DNA of 64,000 nt, taken from the NCBI GenBank assembly GCA_029251165.1, contig JAQXDW010000054.1, positions 62,001-126,000 on the forward strand, in the 5' to 3' direction. This stretch comes from Myxococcota bacterium. Its GTDB lineage: Bacteria > Myxococcota_A > UBA796. The notes beneath the pieces were generated by a model. The model was not told the origin of the DNA and ran no database searches. It was given only the letters and a program-made list of their open reading frames with translations. Within the stretch, counting starts at the first letter, position 1. Every line of letters begins with the position of its first letter. A program made the translations under genes and the position numbers. This document shows positions 8,017-15,820 of the stretch, in pieces.

Positions 8017-9528
8017 TCACTCTCCGTGCACGATCCGAGGGCGGTAGGTCGAGAAGTCGAACCGGCCCTCGTCTTGTACCCCGTCGTGGCAGACCACACA
8101 GGTGGACTCCGGCGGATCCGCGACCATCTGACCGACAGCCGGGGCGGAGACGTGTGTGCGACCGGGCCCGTGGCAGTCCTCACAGCCGACTCCAGCGAGG
8201 GCATCGGTGACCTGAGCGGGGTGCTGTGGCCCCTGAGGGTGGGTGGCGCCGGTGGCGTGGCAGGAGAAGCAGTCGAGGTCGCTGGTGCGCTCCTCGACCT
8301 GGAGGGTGGCCCAGGCCCGGGCGTGGCTGGTGCGCTGCCACTGGGCATACGGCTCCGCATGGCAGCCAGCACAGGCCGCGCTTCCGAGGAAGGGCGTGTC
8401 GACCAAGGGTGCAACCGCACCAGACTCCATCGCCTCAATCTCGGCCAGCGCGGTCGCCAGCAAGGCCTCGACCTGGGGGTGATCGGAGATCTTTCGATCC
8501 AGCGGCGCGAGCCGGCCCTTGAGGCTGTGTGCTGGCACATCCACCCTCTCGCGTAGCTGCAGAAGCTGGGCCTCGAGCGCCGCCAGCTCCTCCGTGTAGT
8601 GGCTGACCTTGCGCTCAGCCCGACGCTTCGCGCCGTCATCAGGTGGACTCTCGACGTTCTCCTGTGCAGTCTCCAGCCGCCCCTCGGCGCGGCGCTTCTT
8701 GCGCTCGAGGTCATCGATCGAGTCGGCGCTTGAGAAGCCGATGCCCCCAGGGGTCAGGATAATCTCTGCGAGTCCCAGCTTCTTGCCGCGAGAGCCGCTG
8801 GAGAGCTGGAGGGCGTTGTTGGGCAGCGCGCTGGGGTTGGTGCGGTTGAGGCGGGCGTGACCGTTGATGATGAGGTCGATGTCTGCCACCGCCTCTGCCA
8901 GGGCGACGTCTTCCTCGTTGGAGGTGTGCGTCATCGCGATGAGCAGGTCAACGTCCGAGAGCGCCCGAGCGGCAGCCTCCAAGGAAGCGATCGGATCGGA
9001 GACCGTGCATCCAGCGACCGTCCTGCGCTCGCTGAGCACACCGACAAGGCCCACAGAGATGCCGCCGCGCTCGACCCGACGCCAGCCCTCAAACGGGGCC
9101 TGACCGTCGCAGGAGAGGTTGGCGGCGAGCAGCGGAATCTCCCGCTGGTCAGCGGCCTCCTTCAGCCACTCGACCCCCAGCACGAGGTCTCCGACACCTG
9201 GCGCGACACCGTCGATGCCGCTGAGGGCGAAGGCATCGAGCTGTAGCTCAGCCTTCCGGCGCTGCTGCGGCAGGCGCTCGGGCGTGATGGTGCCGCTCTT
9301 CCAGGCGAAGTTGCCGGCATCTACCGTGACGTGCGTCCCGTCGAGATCCCCAATGATTGTCGCTCTTCTGGACAGACCGCCCATCGGGTTCTTCGGTCAA
9401 CCACAGGGCTCGATCTCGCCGTCGAGGTTGTTGGTGTAGACCACCGTGAGGTTGCGATCTCCAGCAGCCATGGGCGGCTCTGGCTCGCTGGTGCAGCCCA
9501 GCAGCGCCAGCATGGAGAAGAACCTCAT
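8017..9528 (-). CDS. UshA-like selenoprotein: metallophosphatase-like domain fused to a tetraheme cytochrome c, lipoprotein
   Basis: Predicted 503-aa lipoprotein whose frame contains a TGA (9397-9399, residue 44) read here as selenocysteine. The N-terminus MRFFSMLALLGC ends in a lipobox Cys12. A UshA/5'-nucleotidase-like N-domain follows (YTNNLDGEIEPCG-U-PKNP, later DAGNFAWKSG and INGHARL), then a charged coiled-coil linker, then a C-terminal segment with four CxxCH heme sites (CAGCH, CFSCH, CEDCH, CVVCH). The usual ATG call at 9384 would lack the signal peptide. The true start (9526-9528) overlaps the DUF4340 stop as ATGA. Cys homologues of this fold typically read EPCGC at this place. The first metal motif (normally NDxHG) is altered to NNLDG, so phosphatase activity is doubtful. 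A redox role for the C-G-U pair with the hemes is inferred. Confidence 0.88.
9369..9396 (-). promoter_or_regulatory. Bacterial SECIS element downstream of the UGA codon
   Basis: Immediately 3' of the in-frame TGA the minus strand carries a hairpin with stem TGGGC/GTCCA (9379-9383 with 9369-9373; one G-U pair) and the five-base loop GGTCT (9374-9378). Exactly 18 nt separate TGA from GGTCT. This equals the spacing and apical loop of the Escherichia coli fdhF SECIS as I remember it, which SelB recognises through the loop GU. The lower stem is irregular. Loop, stem and spacing are visible directly; SelB recognition is inferred. Confidence 0.82.
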
Positions 9529-11027
9529 GGCTGCTCCTCGTCGTCAGGGATGGCCTCGCTCGGGATCTGCTCCAGGTTGAGCGCACGCGCGGCATCCTTC
9601 TCAGCCTTGCGGTTGCGCTCCCGGACCATGTCTTTGACCGTCTTGATGGACTGATCGCTGACGAGGTAGACGGACGGGTCGCCCTCAATGGAGACAAACC
9701 GGCGGGGACGCTCGCGCCCCTCAGAGTCCACCAGGGGCTCGCCCTCGATGCCGATGAGGACAACGCGTGTGTTCTCGTCCCGATCGGTGAGGACCGCCCG
9801 CGCGACGGGCGGCGTGAGGCCATACTCCGAGAGGTCCTCGGGAGCATCATCGATGAAGACATCGACCTCAAGCTCTGCCAGAGAGCGGGTGGCACGGTCC
9901 GGGGTCGAGCCGTTCACCGGGACGCCGTCTTCCCAGACCCACTGCTCAGCGAGGTAGCGCACCCCGGCACTCCCCTCCAGGTCATCGTCCGCCTCCAGCG
10001 CCAGCTCCACATCGACCGCGACCACGTCGTCGGCCTTCATCTCGACCACGCGGCGGTTGCGAAGCTCTGAGGGGTCCTTCCCGAACTCCTCCAGCATGCC
10101 GCGCCGGGCGATGTAGACCGTATCAGGCTCGCTCTCCAGCCACATGTAGGCCATCTCTTCGAGGCGATTGTCGGTGGGGGCGTCGTCGCCGACGAGTACA
10201 TGAAAGGGCTCACGGGAGCCAAACTGAATGGTGATGTCCGCCCGAGGATTGTCGAGGCCAAACTCAGCCTTCTTGGCCTCCAGTTGCTCCGCAGGGACAT
10301 CGATGATGTCTCGGGCCTTCAGCGCAGAGACTCGTCCGAGCAGGCGCTTGACCCGATCGGTGTTGGCGACCATCTCGATGGGCTTGCGCATCTCCCAGGT
10401 CTGCTCGCCGACCAGGACCAGCTCCAGAAGCTGTGACTCGTCTCCAGCCAGGGTCGCGACAATGCCAGCGGCGTCTTTGGAGTCAAAGGTGGCGAACCGG
10501 GTCTCTCGGGCCAGCTTCGGATCGGTCAGCAGCAGCAGCCAGAAGTCGGAGGCAGACTTCTTGACGGTGTAGGCGAAGGCGTCCCCTTGTCGCTGGATGT
10601 AGTAGCTGACGTTGGTGGGGTTGGGATGACCGACGTCGAACTTCAGCTCGGTCCCATCTCGCAGGGTCAGGATGACCTTCGTGGAGAGCGCACCGAGACC
10701 ATACAGCTCCACATCAGCGGCATCCTCGAGCGTTGCCCGGGAGGTAAGATCGTGGATCTGGTGCTTGGCACGGTTGACCATCGAGCGGCTGGCGACCTTG
10801 TCTGTGCCGTCGATGAGCCACTGGGCGTCTTCCTCGATCAGCGCCACGGGCTCCTTGCCCGGCTGAGTGACCTCAATGCGGACCAGCTCATGCTTCTCAA
10901 AGGTAAACAATCGCTCGCCGTCGCCCTCCACACCAACGTCCACGGCAGGCGGCTTGAGCATAAAGACCACCCCGGCGACCAGCGCCAGGACAATCAGGGC
11001 CAGGATTGTGCCGCGGAATGCCTTCAT
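9525..11027 (-). CDS. DUF4340-domain membrane-anchored protein of the Gld-type exporter operon
   Basis: 500 aa. One N-terminal membrane anchor (about residues 7-25, ILALIVLALVAGVVFML) is followed by a large periplasmic region with repeated DUF4340-type strands such as WLIDGTDKVASRSMVNR, GLGALSTKVILTLRDGTELKFDVGH and PNPTNVSYYIQRQGDAFAYTV. No catalytic motif is seen. DUF4340 genes regularly accompany GldA/F/G-like ABC systems. It overlaps both neighbours by 4 nt (ATGA): the GldG-like gene upstream and the selenoprotein gene downstream. Function is unknown beyond this association. Confidence 0.85.
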   Translation of the reverse strand: MKAFRGTILALIVLALVAGVVFMLKPPAVDVGVEGDGERLFTFEKHELVRIEVTQPGKEPVALIEEDAQWLIDGTDKVASRSMVNRAKHQIHDLTSRATLEDAADVELYGLGALSTKVILTLRDGTELKFDVGHPNPTNVSYYIQRQGDAFAYTVKKSASDFWLLLLTDPKLARETRFATFDSKDAAGIVATLAGDESQLLELVLVGEQTWEMRKPIEMVANTDRVKRLLGRVSALKARDIIDVPAEQLEAKKAEFGLDNPRADITIQFGSREPFHVLVGDDAPTDNRLEEMAYMWLESEPDTVYIARRGMLEEFGKDPSELRNRRVVEMKADDVVAVDVELALEADDDLEGSAGVRYLAEQWVWEDGVPVNGSTPDRATRSLAELEVDVFIDDAPEDLSEYGLTPPVARAVLTDRDENTRVVLIGIEGEPLVDSEGRERPRRFVSIEGDPSVYLVSDQSIKTVKDMVRERNRKAEKDAARALNLEQIPSEAIPDDEEQP

Positions 11028-12490
11028 CGTCCTCTCCTCGTCCGCCAGACCAGCACTCCAAACAGCAGCACCAGCATGGGCATCAGGCCGAGGCTGAGCA
11101 GCCGCAGGGTGCCCAGCTCTTCACGGGTGATCGCCAGCCGACGCACAGTCGCGGTCCTGCCCCCCCCGAACGCCAGCCGCTTGTCCTCGCCGGCCAGCCA
11201 GTGAATCTGGTTGACCGCGAGCAGGGCGTTGCCTGGTCCCTCATCGATGAGGGCGTTGGTGAACATGTCCGCATCGCCGATGACCGAGACCCGACCGGGC
11301 GGACGGGTGGAGCGGACAAGGCCCTTGCCTGGAAAGATGGTGACGGCGGTCGCGACGGTCAGGGGACCGGCGCCGTCGATGTCCTTGTCGTAGACCGGGC
11401 GGCCCTCACGGGACTCTCCGCCGCGCTCGATCCAGCCGGTCCGAGACGTCGCCAGCAGATCCTCGTAGCGTACCCCCGGGGGAACCGGGTCTGCGGTACG
11501 AATCGGCGCGACATGCGCGAGGATCGGAGTGAGCTTGCTCGCGGCGATCTCAGCGGTGATGTCGTGGGACTTGACCAGCAGCTCAGGCCGATCCCAGCTG
11601 GGGAAGATGTAGCGCTCATCGAGCACCACACCGTCGGGAACGGTCACGCCGACGCGGGTGAGGATGTCGGGAACCGGAGTCCCCACATCGACAGCGACCA
11701 GGATCGCACCGCCGCGACCGAGGTAGCTGAGCAGGATGTCGTCTTCCTGCGGCGTCAGTGCGGCGCGAGGCCGAGCGACAAACACGGCAGCCGCATCGTC
11801 GGGTACCTGGGGAATTTCGCCGTCGCGACCGGTGCTGAGGAGGTCGAGAGCGAGCAGATCGTACCGCTCCTGATCGAGCAGGGCGGAGAACTGGCTGAGT
11901 CCGTCGGGACCGACATCATCGACCGACAGCTCGCCGTGACCGGTGAGGACGTAGACCGCCCGCCGAGACTCCGTCATCAGCTGCGCGAAGCCACGGGACA
12001 AGGCCGCCTCGCCCATGAACTCCATGTAGCGATCAGCGCCGCGTCCGGCGCGTCGGAACAGCTTTCGATCCTTGATGTCGACCCGCTCCTCACCCCGCTG
12101 GATGACGATGCGGCCGTAGTCGTTGACGCCCAGGCGCTCTGCGGTCAGCCGCTCCTTGTCGAAGTCGACCAGTCGCCAGGTGACGGAGGTGGAGTGGTTG
12201 TCGATCTCACGGAGGAGATCGCGCACCTCACGGTTCTTAAAGTAGGCGTCATCCTTTCCATTCTGCGCGGTAAATGCCGTGATCGTGACAGGAACGCCGT
12301 CCGAATCGAGCAGCCGCAGCTTGGAGAGGGTGTCTGGCTGGAGCGTGTTGGAGGCCCCCTCCGAGAAGTCCCACCGCACCCGATACTGATCGGAGAGGGT
12401 GTAGAGCAGCCCGAAGACCAGCACAACGATCACGGTGACCAGGGTGGCGTTTCCGCCGAAAGCCAGCCGACGCCTCAGTGACTGCTTCAT
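11024..12490 (-). CDS. GldG-like ABC-associated auxiliary protein
   Basis: 488 aa. N-terminal membrane segment (about residues 14-34, ATLVTVIVVLVFGLLYTLS), a large periplasmic ABC_transp_aux/GldG-type domain (SNTLQPDTLSKLRLLDSDGVPVT, ALDLLSTGRDGEIPQVPDD, PRAALTPQEDDILLSYL), and a C-terminal membrane helix (LGLMPMLVLLFGVLVWRTRR). Together with the ATPase and permease it forms the three-part Gld-like exporter. The start at the ATG ending at 12490 overlaps the permease stop as ATGA and has GGAGG 5 nt upstream; a GTG at 12496 is less likely. The substrate is unknown. Homologues are needed for gliding in Bacteroidota, but most relatives lie in non-gliding genomes. Confidence 0.85.
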   Translation of the reverse strand: MKQSLRRRLAFGGNATLVTVIVVLVFGLLYTLSDQYRVRWDFSEGASNTLQPDTLSKLRLLDSDGVPVTITAFTAQNGKDDAYFKNREVRDLLREIDNHSTSVTWRLVDFDKERLTAERLGVNDYGRIVIQRGEERVDIKDRKLFRRAGRGADRYMEFMGEAALSRGFAQLMTESRRAVYVLTGHGELSVDDVGPDGLSQFSALLDQERYDLLALDLLSTGRDGEIPQVPDDAAAVFVARPRAALTPQEDDILLSYLGRGGAILVAVDVGTPVPDILTRVGVTVPDGVVLDERYIFPSWDRPELLVKSHDITAEIAASKLTPILAHVAPIRTADPVPPGVRYEDLLATSRTGWIERGGESREGRPVYDKDIDGAGPLTVATAVTIFPGKGLVRSTRPPGRVSVIGDADMFTNALIDEGPGNALLAVNQIHWLAGEDKRLAFGGGRTATVRRLAITREELGTLRLLSLGLMPMLVLLFGVLVWRTRRGR

Positions 12491-13200
12491 CTCCACCTCC
12501 TCGACTCAACGCTGCGCCAGGTAAAGAACAGGAAGAGGAGGGTAAACATGGCAAACCAGACGACGTCAGAGGTGTCGATGACCCCACGGACGAACGACTC
12601 CATGTGGGTCGACAGGGCGAGGTGCCGCAGCAGGGTGCGCAGCCACTCGATCTCAACCAGCTCCGCGCTGTTGCCGGCCAGCCAGAACGGCAGGAGGATG
12701 ACCACCCCGCCGAGTCCTGCAGCGACCGCTTCATCGGTAAGGCTTGAGGAGAACATGCCCGCAGCGACAAACGCGCCGCAGCACAGCAGGAGCCCGAGGT
12801 AGCTCGTCGCGATGACGCCCCAGTCCGGGTCTCCGTAGTACTCCAGCAGGAACGGAAACAGGAAGGTCCCGGCCAGCAAGATCGCACACAAGGCGAGGCT
12901 GGAGAGCCACTTGCCCGCCAGCAGCGCCCAGAGGGGTACCGGCGCGGTCATCATCAGCTCAAAGGTACCAGCGCGCTGCTCCTCCGCGAAGTGACGCATG
13001 GTCAGCAGCGGCAGCAGGAACATCAGGGTGATGGAGAGGTTGCCCAGCATGACCCGCAGGCTGGCTTCTCCGGTCATCGAGACGCCCAGGTAGAAGAACA
13101 GTCCGGCGAGCAGCAGGAACACTCCGAGGAAGACATAGGCGAGCGGGCTGACAAAGTAGACCCGCATCTCCTTCTTGAAAATCGCCCATGCGACGCTCAA
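12487..13200 (-). CDS. ABC-2 type permease, GldF-like
   Basis: 237-aa inner-membrane permease with about six hydrophobic helices (for example LAYVFLGVFLLLAGLFFYLG, LSITLMFLLPLLTM and FAMFTLLFLFFTW) and the family segment MRHFAEEQRAGTFELMMTAPV between helices 2 and 3. It starts at a TTG (13198-13200) overlapping the ATPase stop as TTGA, with GGGAGGG 5 nt upstream. It would pair with the ATPase at 13197-14129 and the GldG-like protein downstream. Confidence 0.9.
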   Translation of the reverse strand: MSVAWAIFKKEMRVYFVSPLAYVFLGVFLLLAGLFFYLGVSMTGEASLRVMLGNLSITLMFLLPLLTMRHFAEEQRAGTFELMMTAPVPLWALLAGKWLSSLALCAILLAGTFLFPFLLEYYGDPDWGVIATSYLGLLLCCGAFVAAGMFSSSLTDEAVAAGLGGVVILLPFWLAGNSAELVEIEWLRTLLRHLALSTHMESFVRGVIDTSDVVWFAMFTLLFLFFTWRSVESRRWR

Positions 13201-14129
13201 CGTTCCCTCCCAACGATCTTCAGAAATGCCTCTTCCAGGCTGGGTGAGACCTTCTCCATCGCCTTGATCTGCCAGCCGTTCTGCGTGGCAAGTCCAGCGA
13301 TGGCGGTCCGAGGGTCACCCGGGGCATGGACAATGAGCTCCTGGAAGCCCTCGGTGTGCCCACCAGGGGTGACCGTATCAACGGCGCCGAGATCAGAGAC
13401 CAAGACCGCGAGGTTGTCGCCTTCGCTGCCCTTGAGGGCAATGCGATACCGCACCCCGCCGCCCCCCTTGCTGCACACCTCATCGAGGGATCCGTCTGCG
13501 ACGATCTTGCCCTGGTTGATCATCACAACCCTCGGGCAGATGCGCTCGACCTCAGGAAGGATGTGGGTGGAGAGGATGACCGTTCGGCGGCTGGCGAGGT
13601 CGACGATGAACTCTCGGATGCCGACCACCTGCGTCGGATCGAGCCCCGAGGCCGGCTCGTCGAGGACAAGAACCTCCGGATCATGGATCACCGCTTGGGC
13701 CAGCCCGACACGCTGTCGGTAGCCCTTCGAGAGCGAGCCAAGGATGCGGTTCTCCCAGCCGGAGAGCCCGACCAGCTCCATCACTTCGCCGATGCGTGTC
13801 GTACGCTTCGATGAAGGAATCCCCCGAATCTCGGCGATAAACTTTAGGTATACCCCGATACTAAGCTCGGGATAGAGCGGCGGAGTCTCGGGGAGGTAGC
13901 CGACCTTCTTGCGGACAGACATCGAGTCTTCGAACACATCGTGGCCGGCCACCATCGCCCGCCCCTCAGAGGCTGGCAGGAAGCCCGTCAGGATGCGCAT
14001 GGTCGTGGTCTTACCAGCCCCATTGGGACCGATGAAGCCGATAATTTCGCCCTTCCCGACTTCAAAAGAGACGTCATTCACCGCGGTGAAGCCGCCGAAG
14101 CGCCGGGTGAGATTTTGCGCTGAGATCAT
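13197..14129 (-). CDS. ABC transporter ATPase, GldA-like
   Basis: 310-aa cytoplasmic ATPase that energises the exporter encoded by the next genes. Walker A GPNGAGKTTTMRIL, signature LSKGYRQRVGLAQA, Walker B VLVLDEPASGLDP and the H-loop STHIL are all intact. A C-terminal regulatory extension of about 90 residues matches GldA/CcmA-type ATPases. The start MISAQNLTRRFGG (ATG ending at 14129) fits the family although no strong ribosome site precedes it; the frame stays open to a GTG at 14165. First gene of the coupled operon running to rsmA. Confidence 0.92.
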   Translation of the reverse strand: MISAQNLTRRFGGFTAVNDVSFEVGKGEIIGFIGPNGAGKTTTMRILTGFLPASEGRAMVAGHDVFEDSMSVRKKVGYLPETPPLYPELSIGVYLKFIAEIRGIPSSKRTTRIGEVMELVGLSGWENRILGSLSKGYRQRVGLAQAVIHDPEVLVLDEPASGLDPTQVVGIREFIVDLASRRTVILSTHILPEVERICPRVVMINQGKIVADGSLDEVCSKGGGGVRYRIALKGSEGDNLAVLVSDLGAVDTVTPGGHTEGFQELIVHAPGDPRTAIAGLATQNGWQIKAMEKVSPSLEEAFLKIVGRER

Positions 14130-14228
14130 GGGTCTGTGTTTTGTCTCTACGGAGCAGTGCGCCACGGTGCGTCACGCAAGGGCGTGGAGCATAACCCAGA
14201 CCGCGCGACCAGCGAGGCAGAGGGTTAC

Positions 14229-14771
14229 ATGGCAGGTGTGAGCGTTATTCTTCTGGCCCGACTCGCCATGGCTGCAGAGCCTGCCCCAGTCCTCATCGAT
14301 CGAGTGGTGGTGGTGGTTGACGATCGACTTGTCACCGCATCAGACATCGCGCTGGAAGAAGACCTCTCGATGCGCATCCCCTCCCCCGTGCTCGCCCTCG
14401 CCCTGCGAACCCCCACCGATGCCCTGATCGATCGGGCAATCATCCGTGGCCTGGCCAGCGAGGTCGGGGTCTACCAGCCCTCAAGCGTCGACGTCCGGCA
14501 GCGGCTCACTGCAATCAGCACGACCTTCGACGGCCCTGAGGAGTGGGCACTGTTCCTCGATGAGCACGGCCTGACCGAGGATGACCTCGCCGGGCGGCTG
14601 TTCTCACAGATGGTCGTCGAGCGCTATGTCCGTCGAAACATCGAGCTGGCCAGCCAGGCCAACCGAGAGAGCCGACAGGAATACCTGGCGCGATACAGCG
14701 AGTGGATCGCTGCTCACCACGCGGTCAGTCAGATCAGAACCGTCGAGCCACGCTCCGGAGCGTCCGAGTAG
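14229..14771 (+). CDS. Exported SurA-N-like chaperone domain protein without PPIase domain
   Basis: 180 aa. A signal peptide (MAGVSVILLARLAMAAEPAP) is followed by a stretch resembling the N-terminal domain of SurA/PrsA chaperones: VLIDRVVVVVDDRLVTASDI, ALIDRAIIRGLASE and a helical region ending in MVVERYVRRN. The parvulin peptidyl-prolyl isomerase domain that normally follows is absent. The start ATG at 14229 follows a purine-rich stretch. It is transcribed divergently from the Gld-like exporter. Assignment rests on the pattern of the first 70 residues and is moderate. Confidence 0.62.
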   Translation: MAGVSVILLARLAMAAEPAPVLIDRVVVVVDDRLVTASDIALEEDLSMRIPSPVLALALRTPTDALIDRAIIRGLASEVGVYQPSSVDVRQRLTAISTTFDGPEEWALFLDEHGLTEDDLAGRLFSQMVVERYVRRNIELASQANRESRQEYLARYSEWIAAHHAVSQIRTVEPRSGASE

Positions 14772-14811
14772 CACGCAGCGAGAGCGGACCAGAGCAGCCC
14801 GCTCGAGTCGA

Positions 14812-15657
14812 TCAGACCCCGAGCTTGAACGGAATTGTGACCGGGTAGTCGCGGTTGATCTTCTGGAATGACCACTTCTGAATCTTGTTCTTGATGCAAG
14901 ACTCGAGCGTGGAGTCGGTGACACCACGACCGCGCACGGAGACCCCGGAGACTGTGCCAGACTTGGTGATCTTCCAGGATGCCTGCCACGTTCCGGCGAG
15001 ATCCTCCTGCTCTTTGAGGCGGCTGTTGTAGCAGGCCTCGATCTGAGAGAGCTTGAAGCCGATGTTGCGAGAGACCATCTCCTGGATCTCAGCATCGCTG
15101 GTGAGCACGCGCGCGCCGGGAAGGCCGGCGTTGGGATCGACTCCAGCAGACATTCCAATGAGATCGTCGAGGCCAGCCGGCTTGGCCTCTCGTGGCGTCT
15201 CGGTCGCGCTGGCGGTGACCTGCCCCCCGACTGGAGGCCGAGCGTTGCTGGAGGCTGGCTTGTTGGTGCTGCCAGCGCTTCGGCTGGCAGAGTCGTTGTT
15301 CGCCAGAGCTGCCCCGTCGTCGGGCTGCTCCTCAGCAGGGAGGTTGATGTGGCCGGAGAGATCACGGTTGATCGTGATCTCTGGCATCGCGGCGTACTCC
15401 TCAGCGGGCGGCTGAGTAAGAAAGACTCCAGCGCCGACAGCGACAACGAGCCCCACGACCCCTGCAATGATCAGGCTGGTCCGCTGCTTCTTCTTCTCAG
15501 CGTGTGCAACGACCTCTGGTGGATCCACAGTGCCGTTCTCACCGGGATCCGTTGGTGCTTCTTCGCCAGGGATTTCCAGCAGACAATGAGGACAGGAGCC
15601 GCCATATAGGAGCAGTTCTTCGTCGACCCCGGTATGACAGAAAGGGCAAACACCCAT
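14812..15657 (-). CDS. AgmX/TonB-like C-terminal domain protein with N-terminal zinc ribbon
   Basis: 281 aa. The N-terminus holds two CxxC pairs (CPFCHTG and CPHCLLE), a zinc-ribbon-like module. A membrane segment follows (TSLIIAGVVGLVVAVGAGVFL, about residues 60-80). After a low-complexity Ser/Pro/Ala linker comes an AgmX/PglI-type C-terminal domain (NIGFKLSQIEACYNSRLKEQ ... WKITKSGTVSGVSVRGRG ... LESCIKNKIQKWSF ... VTIPFKLGV), known from Myxococcus gliding and adventurous-motility proteins. The start at the ATG ending at 15657 has GAGGGAG 6 nt upstream. The domain resembles TonB C-termini; the role here is not known. Confidence 0.82.
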   Translation of the reverse strand: MGVCPFCHTGVDEELLLYGGSCPHCLLEIPGEEAPTDPGENGTVDPPEVVAHAEKKKQRTSLIIAGVVGLVVAVGAGVFLTQPPAEEYAAMPEITINRDLSGHINLPAEEQPDDGAALANNDSASRSAGSTNKPASSNARPPVGGQVTASATETPREAKPAGLDDLIGMSAGVDPNAGLPGARVLTSDAEIQEMVSRNIGFKLSQIEACYNSRLKEQEDLAGTWQASWKITKSGTVSGVSVRGRGVTDSTLESCIKNKIQKWSFQKINRDYPVTIPFKLGV

Positions 15658-15762
15658 AATCACTCCCTCTAAACCCTGGCCATGCATACACCGCTGGCTT
15701 GAAAAGCTACCACCTCTATTAGAGTAACGGCAACCCGTAGACAGGATTGAGTCATCCTTGAA

Positions 15763-15791
15763 TTGACAAGGTTTCGCTCATCCCATATTTC
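15763..15791 (+). promoter_or_regulatory. Sigma70-type promoter candidate for the coiled-coil gene
   Basis: A perfect -35 box TTGACA (15763-15768) is spaced 17 nt from TATTTC (15786-15791), giving about 30 nt of leader before the ATG at 15821. The intergenic stretch is less GC-rich than its surroundings. Box match and spacing are direct observations; activity is inferred. Confidence 0.55.
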
Positions 15792-15820
15792 GCCACCTTA
15801 CAGCACCAGGGAGCCAAGAG

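Noticed and set aside
9369-9528. TGA at 9397 as a frameshift or pseudogene break in the UshA-like gene
   Set aside because: Frame and motif continue perfectly across the TGA, the lipoprotein signal is intact, and a SECIS hairpin with the fdhF loop and spacing follows. Recoding explains all of this better than decay.
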